From Nocardioides sp. PD653-B2 (lineage in GTDB: Bacteria > Actinomycetota > Actinomycetes > Propionibacteriales > Nocardioidaceae), in contig NZ_BDJE01000017.1 of assembly GCF_002117935.1 (NCBI RefSeq), positions 124,001-188,000 of the forward strand: a stretch of 64,000 bases of DNA, written 5' to 3'. Below are positions 29,444-37,985 of the stretch, one piece after another; within the stretch, counting starts at the first letter, position 1, and each line of letters begins with the position of its first letter. Both the position numbers and the translations under genes were made by a program. The notes under the pieces were generated by a model, which did no database searches, had not been told where the DNA came from, and saw only the letters and a list, made by a program, of their open reading frames with translations.

Positions 29444-30622
29444 ATGCTGCGTTGGCTCACTGCGGGCGAGTCCCACGGCCCGTCCCTGGTCGCGATCCTC
29501 GAGGGGCTGCCGGCCCATGTCCGGGTGACCTCGACCGACATCGCCGAGGCGCTGGCCCGCCGGCGGCTCGGCTACGGCCGGGGCGCCCGGATGAAGTTCG
29601 AGCAGGACGAGGTCACGCTGGTCGGCGGCATCCGCCACGGCGAGACCATGGGCGGTCCGGTCGCGATCCAGATCGGCAACTCGGAGTGGCCGAAGTGGGA
29701 GAAGGTCATGTCGGCCGACCCGGTCGACCCGGTCGAGCTCGACGCCCTGGCGCGCAACGCCGCCCTGACCCGTCCGCGCCCCGGCCACGCCGACCTCGCG
29801 GGCATGCAGAAGTACGACTTCGACGAGGCCCGCCCGATCCTCGAGCGGGCGTCCGCCCGGGAGACCGCCGCCCGGGTCGCACTCGGCCGGGTCGCCACCA
29901 ACTTCCTCGAGCAGACGATCGGTGCCCGGGTCGTGTCCCACGTGATCGAGCTCGGCGGCGTCCGCGCCCCGGCCGGTCTGTGGCCCGTGCCCGACGACGT
30001 CGCCCGGCTCGACGAGAGCCCGGTCCGGTGCCTCGACGCCGATGCCGAGAAGCTGATGGTCGAGGCGATCGACCAGGCCCACAAGGACGGCGACACGCTC
30101 GGTGGCGTGGTCGAGGTCGTGGTGCATGGTCTGCCCCCGGGCCTGGGCTCGCACGTCCACTGGGACCGGCGCCTCGACTCGCGGCTCGCCGGCGCGCTGA
30201 TGGGCATCCAGGCGATCAAGGGTGTCGAGGTCGGCGACGGCTTCGAGCTCGCCGCCACGCCGGGCTCGCTGGCCCACGACGAGATCGTGCCGACGGCCGA
30301 GGGCATCCGCCGGCTCAGCGGCCGCTCGGGCGGCACCGAGGGCGGCATGACGACCGGCGAGATCCTGCGGGTGCGCGCCGCGATGAAGCCGATCGCCACC
30401 GTGCCCCGCGCCCTGCGCACCGTCGATGTGAGCACCGGTGAGGCAACCGTCGCCCACCACCAGCGCTCCGACGTGTGCGCCGTCCCCGCCGCCGGCATCG
30501 TGGCGGAGGCGATGGTCGCGCTCGTGCTCGCCGAGGCGGTGCTCGAGAAGTTCGGCGGCGACTCGGTGCAGGAGACGCGGCGCAACGCCGAGAGCTACCT
30601 GGACACGCTGAGGTTCACGTGA
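29444..30622 (+). CDS. aroC: Chorismate synthase
   Basis: AroC (392 aa) makes chorismate from EPSP using reduced FMN. The conserved start [12 protein letters not shown] is present, as are [23 protein letters not shown] and the late [10 protein letters not shown]. Family length is normal. It heads the aroC-aroK-aroB-aroQ run; its TGA overlaps the aroK GTG. Confidence 0.96.
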   Translation: MLRWLTAGESHGPSLVAILEGLPAHVRVTSTDIAEALARRRLGYGRGARMKFEQDEVTLVGGIRHGETMGGPVAIQIGNSEWPKWEKVMSADPVDPVELDALARNAALTRPRPGHADLAGMQKYDFDEARPILERASARETAARVALGRVATNFLEQTIGARVVSHVIELGGVRAPAGLWPVPDDVARLDESPVRCLDADAEKLMVEAIDQAHKDGDTLGGVVEVVVHGLPPGLGSHVHWDRRLDSRLAGALMGIQAIKGVEVGDGFELAATPGSLAHDEIVPTAEGIRRLSGRSGGTEGGMTTGEILRVRAAMKPIATVPRALRTVDVSTGEATVAHHQRSDVCAVPAAGIVAEAMVALVLAEAVLEKFGGDSVQETRRNAESYLDTLRFT

Positions 30623-31134
30623 GCCCGATGGTCGTGCTGGTCGGCCCCATGGGCGCCGGCAAGACGACCGTCGCGCGCCTGCTGGCCGACGCCTGGGGCA
30701 CGACCATGCGCGACACCGACCAGGACGTCGTGGCCGCCGAGGGTCGCGAGATCGCCGACATCTTCGTCGACTCCGGCGAGGAGGCCTTCCGCGCGCTGGA
30801 GCGGGCCGCGGTCGCCGAGGCGCTCGCCACCCACGACGGCGTGCTCGCCCTGGGCGGCGGCGCGGTCCTGGACCCGTCGACGCGCGAGGAGCTCGCCGGA
30901 CATGCGGTCGTCTTCCTGCGGGTCGGCCTCGCCGACGCGGTGAAGCGGGTCGGCCTCGGCAGCGGCCGGCCGCTCCTGCTCGGCAACGTGCGCGGCCGGA
31001 TCAAGACGCTGCTCGACGAGCGCACGCCGGTCTACGAGTCGGTCGCGACCCTCGTCGTGGACACCGACGGCCGCACCCCCGAGGATGTCGCCCAGGAGAT
31101 CATCGCAAGCCTGGCCAGCCGGGCTGGGTCGTGA
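30619..31134 (+). CDS. aroK: Shikimate kinase
   Basis: AroK (171 aa) phosphorylates shikimate. The P-loop G-P-M-G-A-G-K-T-T is at about residues 9-17, the shikimate-binding D-T-D-Q-D-V region follows, and G-G-G-A-V-L (substrate) and S-G-R-P-L-L (lid) are in place. The GTG overlapping the aroC stop is preferred; an ATG nine bases later would shorten the product by three residues and is also possible. Confidence 0.93.
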   Translation: MSPMVVLVGPMGAGKTTVARLLADAWGTTMRDTDQDVVAAEGREIADIFVDSGEEAFRALERAAVAEALATHDGVLALGGGAVLDPSTREELAGHAVVFLRVGLADAVKRVGLGSGRPLLLGNVRGRIKTLLDERTPVYESVATLVVDTDGRTPEDVAQEIIASLASRAGS

Positions 31135-31147
31135 GGGGGCGGTCAGC

Positions 31148-32245
31148 ATGCGGGACACCGTGATGCGCGTCGCCGGCGCGTCGCCGTACGACGTCGTGGT
31201 CGGCCACGACCTCGCCGAGCGGCTGCCGCAGATGCTGGGAGTCGCCGTCCAACGGGTCGCGGTCGTCTTCTCCGACGAGCTCGCCGAGCTGGTCCGGCCC
31301 GTGCTCGACTCGCTGGCCGCGGCGTACGACGTCATGGTGCTGCCCATCCCCGACGGGGAGCGGGCCAAGAAGGCCGCAGTCGCCGTCTCGTGCTGGGAGG
31401 CGCTGGGCGAGGCCGGGTTCACCCGCTCCGACGCGGTCGTGACCTTCGGCGGCGGCGCGACGACCGACGTCGGCGGCTTCGTCGCGGCGACGTGGCTGCG
31501 CGGCGTCAAGGTCGTGCACGTCCCGACGACGCTGCTCGGCATGGTCGACGCCGCGGTCGGCGGCAAGACCGGCATCAACACCCGGCGGGGCAAGAACCTC
31601 GTCGGCGCGTTCCACGAGCCCGCCGGGGTGCTGTGCGACCTGTCCACCCTGCGGAGCCTGCCCCGCAACGAGCTCGTCTCCGGGCTCGGTGAGGTCGTCA
31701 AGTGCGGCTTCATCGCCGACCCGGCGATCCTCTCGCTCGTCGAGGCCAACGACCCGTCCCAGCTCAACGCCGACTCGTCGGTGCTGCGCGAGCTGGTCGA
31801 GCGTGCCGTCCGGGTCAAGGTCGACGTCGTCACCGCCGACCTCAAGGAGACCGGCGGCGCCGACGGCCACCCGGGCCGCGAGGTCCTCAACTACGGGCAC
31901 ACCATGGCGCACGCCATCGAGCGCACCGAGAACTACCGGATCCGGCACGGCGAGGCCGTGGCGATCGGCTGCGTCTACGTCGCCGAGCTCGCCGCCCGCG
32001 CCGGCACCCTCTCGGCCGACATCGTCCGGCGCCACCACGACACGTTCGCCCGGGCGGGCCTGCCGACGTCGTACGCCAAGGCGTCCTTCGACGACCTGCA
32101 CCGCCTGATGAAGGTCGACAAGAAGTCCCGCGGCTCGCAGCTGCGCTTCGTCGTGCTCTCCGACCTCGCCGTCCCGACCGTGCTCGCCGGGCCGTCCGAG
32201 GTCGACCTGCGCGACGCCTACGCCGCGATCGGCGGGCGCGGGTGA
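31148..32245 (+). CDS. aroB: 3-dehydroquinate synthase
   Basis: AroB (365 aa) converts DAHP to 3-dehydroquinate with NAD and a divalent metal. The NAD-binding stretch [15 protein letters not shown] and [20 protein letters not shown] are diagnostic. Metal ligands lie in G-H-T-M-A-H-A-I-E and the conserved R-H-G-E-A-V-A-I-G. The ATG follows aroK by 13 bases and aroQ overlaps the stop. Confidence 0.96.
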   Translation: MRDTVMRVAGASPYDVVVGHDLAERLPQMLGVAVQRVAVVFSDELAELVRPVLDSLAAAYDVMVLPIPDGERAKKAAVAVSCWEALGEAGFTRSDAVVTFGGGATTDVGGFVAATWLRGVKVVHVPTTLLGMVDAAVGGKTGINTRRGKNLVGAFHEPAGVLCDLSTLRSLPRNELVSGLGEVVKCGFIADPAILSLVEANDPSQLNADSSVLRELVERAVRVKVDVVTADLKETGGADGHPGREVLNYGHTMAHAIERTENYRIRHGEAVAIGCVYVAELAARAGTLSADIVRRHHDTFARAGLPTSYAKASFDDLHRLMKVDKKSRGSQLRFVVLSDLAVPTVLAGPSEVDLRDAYAAIGGRG

Positions 32246-32688
32246 GCGCGACGGTCCTGGTCCTCAACGGGCCGAACCTGGGTCGCCTCGGTCGGCGCCA
32301 GCCCGAGATCTACGGGAGCACCACCCACGCCGAGCTCGCCGACCGGTGCGTCGCCTGGGGTCGCGACCTCGGTCTGGACGTCGAGGTCCGCCAGACCAAC
32401 CACGAGGGCCAGCTGCTCGACTGGCTCAACGCCGCCGCGGACGACGGCAACCCGGTCGTCCTCAACGCCGCGGCCTGGACCCACTACTCCTACGCGATCT
32501 TCGACGCCTGCGCACAGCTGGTCGCCCCGTTGGTGGAGGTGCACATCTCGGACCCGCACCAGCGCCCCGAGGAGTTCCGGCACACGTCGGTCGTCACGCC
32601 GCACGCCACCGAGGTGATCGCCGGGCACGGGATCGACGGGTACCGGATGGCGCTCGAGGTCGTGGCTCGCGGTTCTGCCGGTGGTTGA
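32242..32688 (+). CDS. aroQ: Type II 3-dehydroquinate dehydratase
   Basis: AroQ (148 aa) dehydrates 3-dehydroquinate. The N-terminus [21 protein letters not shown] carries the catalytic Tyr and flexible-loop Arg; [16 protein letters not shown] and the catalytic His in V-E-V-H-I-S are present. Its GTG overlaps the aroB stop. The last residues (S-A-G-G) and the TGA are read from the start of a palindromic repeat, which may have replaced the original C-terminus. Confidence 0.95.
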   Translation: MSATVLVLNGPNLGRLGRRQPEIYGSTTHAELADRCVAWGRDLGLDVEVRQTNHEGQLLDWLNAAADDGNPVVLNAAAWTHYSYAIFDACAQLVAPLVEVHISDPHQRPEEFRHTSVVTPHATEVIAGHGIDGYRMALEVVARGSAGG

Positions 32689-32715
32689 GGAAGGGCGAAG
32701 TCCTGTCTCGAAACC
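32680..32715 (+). repeat. Palindromic repeat overlapping the aroQ stop
   Basis: GGTGGTTGAGG at the start and CTCGAAACC at the end define a 36-base element of the same type as the 65-bp array units. The aroQ TGA is part of GGTTGAGG. Confidence 0.7.
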
Positions 32716-32747
32716 CCGGTACCCGACGTCGGCGGGTGGGCTGCGGG

Positions 32748-32785
32748 GGTTTCGAGCCGGTTGCTGCGCAACCTCCTCGACCACC
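32748..32785 (-). repeat. Palindromic repeat facing the previous copy
   Basis: Read on the minus strand it runs from GGTGGTCGAG to CTCGAAACC. It lies nine bases beyond the stop of the collagen-like gene, so this convergent pair may serve as a bidirectional terminator. Its right half shares 24 identical bases with the hairpin after metK. Confidence 0.7.
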
Positions 32786-32793
32786 GACATGTC

Positions 32794-33606
32794 CTAGACC
32801 AGGCTGCCCAACCAGGTCAGCGACGCCGACTCGAACCCGTTGAAGCCGAGAGCGGCGCCGGAGGTCTGGGTGACCGTGGCGGTGACGAACTCGCCGGCGT
32901 TGAGCCGGACCACGCAGGTGGCGTTCACGAACGTCGCGAGGGTCGAGCTCGCCGAGGCTCGCCGGTCGAAGCAGGCCGGGTTGCTGTTGCTGCCGTTGGT
33001 CGCGATCGCCACGGTGCGCACCCCGGTGGCGCTGGGGTCGAAGCCGAGGGAGGCGTGCGCGAGGTAGAGACCGCTGACCGGGGCGACCAGCTTGGTGCCC
33101 TCGGCGGGGTCGAACATCGACGCGACGGTCTCGTACTGCTGACCGCTGCCCCAGTTGACCGTCGTGACGGTGGAGTCCGGGATGTCCGCCGCCGACCCCG
33201 TGATCCGCACGGCCGGGATCACCGCGAGCTCCGGGATGCCGACCGTGGCCGGTCCGATCTGGGGGTTCGGGTAGGTGCCGGCGAGGTCACCGCCCGCCAC
33301 GGAGCCGTCGACGGTGCCCGCGGGGCCCGGCGGTCCCTCGGGGCCGGCCGGACCGGTGTCGCCCTGCGCACCCGCCTCGCCCCGCGGGCCGGCCGGGCCG
33401 GCCGGGCCGGTCTGTCCCTGAAGGCTGGTGCGGGCCGCCTTGCTCAGGTCCTTGGCCTGGACCGTGCCGTCCTTGATCTGCTTGCCGGTGATCTGCTTGA
33501 CCGCGGCCCTGGCCGACTCCTGGGCGACGGCGGGGCCGCCGAGAGCCACGAAGAGGGCGAGCAGGCCGATCGAGATCCCGATCCACTGACGCTTGAGCGT
33601 GTCCAT
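32794..33606 (-). CDS. Collagen-like repeat protein with C1q/TNF-like C-terminal region
   Basis: The 270-aa product begins with a short basic segment and a signal or anchor helix (about residues 9-28). It then has K-Q-I-K-D-G-T-V-Q-A-K-D-L-S, shared with the other collagen-like protein here, and a Gly-X-Y region (about residues 65-98) with G-P-A-G-P and G-P-P-G-P. A G-T-Y-P-N-P-Q-I-G motif follows; the C-terminal 130 residues are beta-rich with two Cys and resemble a trimeric globular head. Probably surface-exposed; role unknown. A -10-like TAGCGT lies six bases upstream of the ATG on its strand. Confidence 0.8.
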   Translation of the reverse strand: MDTLKRQWIGISIGLLALFVALGGPAVAQESARAAVKQITGKQIKDGTVQAKDLSKAARTSLQGQTGPAGPAGPRGEAGAQGDTGPAGPEGPPGPAGTVDGSVAGGDLAGTYPNPQIGPATVGIPELAVIPAVRITGSAADIPDSTVTTVNWGSGQQYETVASMFDPAEGTKLVAPVSGLYLAHASLGFDPSATGVRTVAIATNGSNSNPACFDRRASASSTLATFVNATCVVRLNAGEFVTATVTQTSGAALGFNGFESASLTWLGSLV

Positions 33607-33612
33607 CTGGCG

Positions 33613-33666
33613 ACGCTAGGAGCGGGGTCGGCCCGGCGGTATGGCCCGAAGTGGCCGGTCTGGACC
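33613..33666 (-). promoter_or_regulatory. Upstream region of second collagen-like gene: paired motifs and -10
   Basis: On the minus strand TAGCGT (33618 to 33613) is six bases from the ATG, a leaderless spacing. Further upstream lie CGGCGGTATGGCCCGAA (33634-33650, written on the plus strand) and GGTCTGGACC (33657-33666), matching the two motifs before the first collagen-like gene. The region is also the upstream side of the divergent SIMPL gene. Confidence 0.45.
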
Positions 33667-33719
33667 AGTGCCGCCGGGTCACGCGGAACCGGTGCGGTCC
33701 CGCGTCCGTCCGAGCCTGC

Positions 33720-34523
33720 ATGCACGGGACCGGGAACGTCACAGTCAGCCTCCGCAGCCTCCTCGTCGCCGCCCTGGTGCTCCTCGCCCTGCTCGTGGCC
33801 TACCTCCTCGGCGGCTCCGGTGGCGGCGGGACGCCCGCCCAGGCCGCCGACGGCGCCACCGCCACGCCACCGGCGGAGCGTCGGGTGCTCACGATGACCG
33901 GCACCGGCGAGGCGACGGCCGTCCCCGACCAGCTCTCGTTCGCCGTCGGGGTGAACCTGACCCGCCCCGACCTCGACGCCGCGCTCGGCGCGGCGAACGC
34001 GTCGATGGCGCGGGTGCTCGACGCGCTCGAGGACCACGGCGTCGCGAAGGCCGACGTCCAGACGACCGGGCTGTCGATGAGCCCGGTGTACGAGTACCAC
34101 CAGTACAGCCCGCCGACGATCACCGGCTACCGCGTCTCGGAGCGGGCGCGGGTGCTGGTCGAGGAGCTGAAGGAGGGCGGCGCCGCGGTGAGCGCAGCGG
34201 TGGCGGCCGGGGGCAACGACGTCCGGGTCAGCGACATCTGGCTGCTGGTGGGCGACCCGGACGCGATGATGGACGAGGCGCGGGACGCCGCCGTGGCCGA
34301 GGCGACCGCCAAGGCCACGCAGTACGCCGAGTCCTCGGGTCAGGAGCTCGGCGAGGTGATGACCCTCCGGGAGGTGCGCGCGAAGCCGCTGCCCACCGCG
34401 CCGACGGCGTACCTGCACCGGACGAACGCACTCGTCGGTGCCATGGACCTGGCGAAGCTGCCGGTCCGGGCGGGCAAGCAGGAGACGTCGGTGACCGTGC
34501 AGATCGTCTGGAGCTTCGCGTAG
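33720..34523 (+). CDS. SIMPL (DUF541) domain-containing protein
   Basis: The 267-aa product has an N-terminal membrane or signal helix (about residues 10-30, L-L-V-A-A-L-V-L-L-A-L-L) and a SIMPL domain. Recognisable stretches are L-T-M-T-G-T-G-E-A-T-A-V-P-D at its start, D-V-Q-T-T-G-L-S-M-S-P-V-Y-E-Y, G-Y-R-V-S-E and A-T-A-K-A-T-Q-Y-A near the end. Family members are exported and poorly understood. The ATG nearest the hydrophobic segment is used, although no ribosome site is seen; another ATG 69 bases upstream is possible. Confidence 0.85.
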   Translation: MHGTGNVTVSLRSLLVAALVLLALLVAYLLGGSGGGGTPAQAADGATATPPAERRVLTMTGTGEATAVPDQLSFAVGVNLTRPDLDAALGAANASMARVLDALEDHGVAKADVQTTGLSMSPVYEYHQYSPPTITGYRVSERARVLVEELKEGGAAVSAAVAAGGNDVRVSDIWLLVGDPDAMMDEARDAAVAEATAKATQYAESSGQELGEVMTLREVRAKPLPTAPTAYLHRTNALVGAMDLAKLPVRAGKQETSVTVQIVWSFA

Positions 34524-34552
34524 CGGCAGTTCGGCGGAGCGCGACACTGCCG
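34524..34552 (+). terminator. Hairpin after the SIMPL gene
   Basis: CGGCAGT (34524-34530) and ACTGCCG (34546-34552) form a 7-bp stem with a 15-base loop directly after the stop. Confidence 0.45.
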
Positions 34553-34553
34553 A

Positions 34554-34559
34554 TAGACT
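34554..34559 (+). promoter_or_regulatory. Promoter -10 for efp
   Basis: TAGACT is the same hexamer as before rel and def. It would give a leader of about 64 bases before the efp ATG. No clear -35 is seen. Confidence 0.5.
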
Positions 34560-34629
34560 CGGTCGCTGTTGCCCGGGCTCGCTCCGGGTGCCACTCCGAA
34601 CTCTCGACGCAGAAGGCTGACACGCGCGC

Positions 34630-35193
34630 ATGGCATCGACCAATGACCTGAAGAACGGCATGGTTCTCAACATCGACGGCCAGCTCTGGGCCGTGATCGA
34701 GTTCCAGCACGTCAAGCCGGGCAAGGGCCCCGCCTTCGTGCGCACCAAGCTCAAGAACGTCGAGTCGAACAAGACCGTCGACAAGACGTTCAACGCCGGC
34801 ACGAAGGTCGAGACCGCCACGGTCGACCGCCGCTCGATGTCGTACCTCTACAACGACGGCACGTCCTACGTCTTCATGGACACCTCCAGCTACGAGCAGC
34901 TCGAGATCAGCCCCGAGATCGTCGGCAACGCCGCGAACTTCCTGCTGGAGAACCAGGAGGCCGTGGTCGCCACCAACGAGGGCCGCGTGCTGTTCATCGA
35001 GCTCCCCGCCTCGGTCGAGCTCCTGGTCTCCTTCACCGAGCCCGGCCTGGCCGGCGACTCCGCCACCGGCCGCACCAAGCCGGCGACCCTGGAGACCGGC
35101 CACGAGATCCAGGTGCCGCTCTTCATCAACCAGGGCGAGAAGATCAAGGTCGACACCCGCGACTCGTCCTACATGGGGCGTGTGAAGTCTTAG
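34630..35193 (+). CDS. efp: Translation elongation factor P
   Basis: EF-P (187 aa) helps ribosomes through polyproline stretches. The three-domain layout starts with [16 protein letters not shown]. The tip loop is H-V-K-P-G-K-G-P-A, with Lys32 in the usual loop position. The C-terminal domain has the signature around [16 protein letters not shown]. Its stop is the first base of a long inverted-repeat element leading to nusB. Confidence 0.96.
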   Translation: MASTNDLKNGMVLNIDGQLWAVIEFQHVKPGKGPAFVRTKLKNVESNKTVDKTFNAGTKVETATVDRRSMSYLYNDGTSYVFMDTSSYEQLEISPEIVGNAANFLLENQEAVVATNEGRVLFIELPASVELLVSFTEPGLAGDSATGRTKPATLETGHEIQVPLFINQGEKIKVDTRDSSYMGRVKS

Positions 35194-35353
35194 ACCATGA
35201 CTCCTCTCGCCATGGCCTGCTGCGCGCCGCCCATCACGCACGCTGGCTGCGTTGTCGTCAGTCGCCGGGACTCCGTCCCGTCTCCCTCCTCCGCCTTGCC
35301 AGCGCACGCGCTGGACGACGCTCGCGACGGCCGAGCGAGAGGAGGCATGGTCT
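35192..35353 (+). repeat. 162-bp inverted-repeat element forming the nusB leader
   Basis: Arms AGACCATGACTCCTCTCGC (35192-35210) and GCGAGAGGAGGCATGGTCT (35335-35353) are complementary at 18 of 19 positions. The left arm starts in the efp stop codon and the right arm ends one base before the nusB ATG and contains its GAGAGGAGG ribosome site. Two inner hairpins are visible: CGGGAC/GTCCCG (35266-35280) and CCAGCG/CGCTGG (35299-35314). It could be a mobile intergenic repeat, a structured regulatory RNA, or both. Confidence 0.65.
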
Positions 35354-35354
35354 G

Positions 35355-35762
35355 ATGGCCGCCCGTTCCAAGGCCCGCAAGCGCGCGCTCGACATCCTGT
35401 TCGCCGCCGACGTGCGCGGCGAGTCGGCGACCGAGGCCCTGGACGCGGCGATCGCCGACGGCGAGGGCCCCACGAACGACTACACCGCGGTGTTGGTGCG
35501 GGGCGTCGTCGAGCACCGCGAGCGCCTCGACGAGCTGCTCTCGTCGTACTCCGAGGGCTGGACCCTCGACCGGATGCCCGCCGTCGACCGCAACGTGCTG
35601 CGGCTCGGACTCTGGGAGCTGTTGTACGCCGACGACATCCCGGACGCCGTCGCGGTCACCGAGGCGATGGCCCTGGTGAGCGACCTGTCGACCGACGAGT
35701 CGCCGCAGTTCGTCAACGGCATCCTCGGCAACCTCGCCCGCAACAAGGCATCGCTGGCCTGA
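35355..35762 (+). CDS. nusB: Transcription antitermination factor NusB
   Basis: NusB (135 aa) works with NusE in rRNA antitermination. The all-helical family start S-K-A-R-K-R-A-L-D-I-L-F-A-A-D is clear, as are R-M-P-A-V-D-R-N-V-L-R-L-G-L-W-E-L-L and F-V-N-G-I-L-G-N-L-A. Length is normal. The ribosome site is held in the right arm of the inverted repeat just upstream, which could limit translation. Confidence 0.95.
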   Translation: MAARSKARKRALDILFAADVRGESATEALDAAIADGEGPTNDYTAVLVRGVVEHRERLDELLSSYSEGWTLDRMPAVDRNVLRLGLWELLYADDIPDAVAVTEAMALVSDLSTDESPQFVNGILGNLARNKASLA

Positions 35763-35799
35763 GCCGTCGGTCCTTGACTGCCCCGCGATGCTGGGGGGC

Positions 35800-37179
35800 A
35801 TGAGCGAGGAGCGTGAGGTCGACCTGGTCGTCATCGGCACCGGTCCGGGGGGTGAAGCCCTGGCCACCGGAGCCGCCGAGGCGGGGCTCGAGGTGGTCGC
35901 CGTCGACAAGCACCTGGTCGGCGGCGAGTGCCCCTACTACGGCTGCATCCCCACCAAGATGATGGTGCGGGCGGGCGACGCGCTGGCCGAGAGCCGCCGC
36001 GCGGCCACGTTGGCCGGCGACGTCTCGGTGACCGCCTCCTGGGCGCCGGTGGCCCGGCGCATCGACGAGGAGGCCACCACCGGCTGGGACGACACCATCG
36101 CCGTCGACCGGCTCCGCGACGCCGGAGCGACGGTCCACCACGGGGTCGGCCGCCTGGACGGGACCGGCCGCGTGCGGGTCGAGGAGGCCGGCGGCGAGGC
36201 CATCACGTACGTCGCCCGGCGCGGCGTGGTCCTCAACCCGGGCACCCGGCCCGCAGCGCCGCCGATCGACGGCCTCGCGGGCACGCCGTACTGGACCAAC
36301 CGCGACGCGGTGCGGCTCACGGAGCTCCCCGGGTCGCTGGTCATCGTCGGGGGCGGGCCGATCGGCTGCGAGATGGCCCAGGTGTTCGCCCGCTTCGGCG
36401 TGCGCGTCACCGTGGTCCAGCACGGGCCGCGGCTGCTCCCCGCCGACGAGCCGGAGGCCTCCGCGCTGCTGGAGCAGGTGTTCGTCGAGGAGGGCATCCG
36501 AGTGTTGACCGGGATCGAGGTCACCCAGGCGGCGTACGCGGACGGCGCGTTCACGCTGCGCCTCGACACGGGGGAGAACCTGACCGCCGACAAGCTCCTG
36601 GTCGCCGCCGGGCGCACCCCGAACCTCGACGACCTCGGCCTCGAGACCGTCGGGCTCGATCCCACCGCCCGGACCATCGAGGTCGACGAGTGGCTGCGGG
36701 CGGGCGAGAAGCTCTGGGCGATCGGCGACGTCACCGGCAAGGGCGCGTTCACCCACGTGTCGATGTACCAGAACGCCGTCGCGCTCCGCGACATCACCGG
36801 CGAGGGTGGCGCCCCCGCTCGCTACCACGCGGTCCCGCACGCCACGTTCACCGACCCCGAGGTCGGCGGCGTCGGGATGACCGAGCAGCGTGCCCGCGAC
36901 GCGGGGCTGACCGTGCGCACCGGCTCGACCGACCTCGCCTCGTCGTCCCGGGGTTTCACCCACGGCCCGGGCGGGCACGGGCTGGTCAAGGTCGTCGAGG
37001 ATGCCGACCGCGGCGTCCTGGTCGGTGCGACAGCGATGGGGCCCGCGGGTGGCGAGATCCTCGGCTTCCTGGCCGTCGCGGTCCACGCGGAGGTCCCCGT
37101 CGACACCCTCAGGACCATGATCTACGCCTACCCCACCTTCCACCGGGCCATCGAGTCCGCGATCGCCGACCTGTCGTGA
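35800..37179 (+). CDS. FAD-dependent pyridine nucleotide-disulfide oxidoreductase 1
   Basis: The 459-aa flavoprotein has the FAD-binding V-I-G-T-G-P-G-G-E-A, the redox pair G-G-E-C-P-Y-Y-G-C (Cys44 and Cys49), the NAD(P) loop I-V-G-G-G-P-I-G-C-E-M and the second FAD motif A-I-G-D-V-T-G-K-G. This is the dihydrolipoamide dehydrogenase/mercuric reductase fold. At the C-terminus the active-site His of A-H-P-T is replaced by Tyr (A-Y-P-T-F-H), so it is not a standard lipoamide dehydrogenase. Physiological substrate unknown. An ATG 12 bases upstream is an alternative start. Coupled to the DUF1206 gene by GTGA. Confidence 0.85.
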   Translation: MSEEREVDLVVIGTGPGGEALATGAAEAGLEVVAVDKHLVGGECPYYGCIPTKMMVRAGDALAESRRAATLAGDVSVTASWAPVARRIDEEATTGWDDTIAVDRLRDAGATVHHGVGRLDGTGRVRVEEAGGEAITYVARRGVVLNPGTRPAAPPIDGLAGTPYWTNRDAVRLTELPGSLVIVGGGPIGCEMAQVFARFGVRVTVVQHGPRLLPADEPEASALLEQVFVEEGIRVLTGIEVTQAAYADGAFTLRLDTGENLTADKLLVAAGRTPNLDDLGLETVGLDPTARTIEVDEWLRAGEKLWAIGDVTGKGAFTHVSMYQNAVALRDITGEGGAPARYHAVPHATFTDPEVGGVGMTEQRARDAGLTVRTGSTDLASSSRGFTHGPGGHGLVKVVEDADRGVLVGATAMGPAGGEILGFLAVAVHAEVPVDTLRTMIYAYPTFHRAIESAIADLS

Positions 37180-37985
37180 CCGCGACGGATCAGGCCCGCC
37201 AGGCGCAGGACAGCACCTGGATCGAGTGGGTCGCCCGTGCGGGGCTCGTCGCGTACGGCGTCGTCTACGTCCTCATCGGCTGGCTCGCCGTGCAGCTCGC
37301 CCTCGGCGACCGCTCGGGCAGCCCGTCCAGCTCGGGCGCTCTGAAGGAGCTCGCCCAGCAGCCGTTCGGCGGCGTGCTGATCTGGGTCGTCTCGCTCGGC
37401 ATGTTCCTGCTCGCGCTCTGGCAGCTCCTCGAAGCCGGCTTCGGCCACCGCGACGAGGAGGGCAAGAAGCAGGTCCTCAAGCGGCTCGGATCTGCCGGAA
37501 AGGCGATCGTCTACATCGTGATCGGCGTCAGCGGCGTCAAGGTCGCGGTCGGCAGCGGCTCGTCGGGCAAGGGCGGCGAGGAGACCTTCACCGCGAAGCT
37601 GATGAACCTCCCGGCCGGCCAGGTCCTGGTCGCGATCGTCGGGCTGGCGATCATCGGGTTCGGGGTGTTCCAGCTCTACCGCGCCTGGACCGAGGGCTTC
37701 GCCGACAAGCTCGACGGCCAGGGCCGCAGCGGCAAGACGGGCACCGCGTACATCGCGTTCGGCAAAGCGGGCTACACGGCGCGCGGCATCGCGTTCGCCG
37801 TCGTCGGCGGCCTGTTCTGCTACGCCGCGGTCACCCACGAGTCGAGCAAGTCCGGTGGCCTCGACCAGGCGCTCTTCGAGATCCTGGACCAGCCCTTCGG
37901 CCCGTTCCTGCTCTGCGTCGTCGGCGTCGGTCTGGCCTGCTTCGGGCTCTTCACGTTCGCGCAGGCTCGGCACCTCTCCCGGTGA
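37176..37985 (+). CDS. DUF1206 domain-containing membrane protein
   Basis: The 269-aa integral membrane protein consists of three repeats of a two-helix unit, each opening with a similar A-R-A-G-L-V-A-Y-G-V-V-Y, L-G-S-A-G-K-A-I-V-Y-I-V and F-G-K-A-G-Y-T-A-R-G-I-A-F. This threefold pattern defines DUF1206, whose role is unknown. It overlaps both flanking oxidoreductase genes by four bases (GTGA at each end), so all three are made together; a membrane anchor or quinone link for the flavoproteins is only a guess. Confidence 0.88.
   Translation: MTATDQARQAQDSTWIEWVARAGLVAYGVVYVLIGWLAVQLALGDRSGSPSSSGALKELAQQPFGGVLIWVVSLGMFLLALWQLLEAGFGHRDEEGKKQVLKRLGSAGKAIVYIVIGVSGVKVAVGSGSSGKGGEETFTAKLMNLPAGQVLVAIVGLAIIGFGVFQLYRAWTEGFADKLDGQGRSGKTGTAYIAFGKAGYTARGIAFAVVGGLFCYAAVTHESSKSGGLDQALFEILDQPFGPFLLCVVGVGLACFGLFTFAQARHLSR

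Noticed and set aside
35194..35354. A small gene or tRNA in the efp-nusB gap
   Set aside because: No cloverleaf can be drawn and no coding frame is convincing; the inverted-repeat structure explains the sequence.
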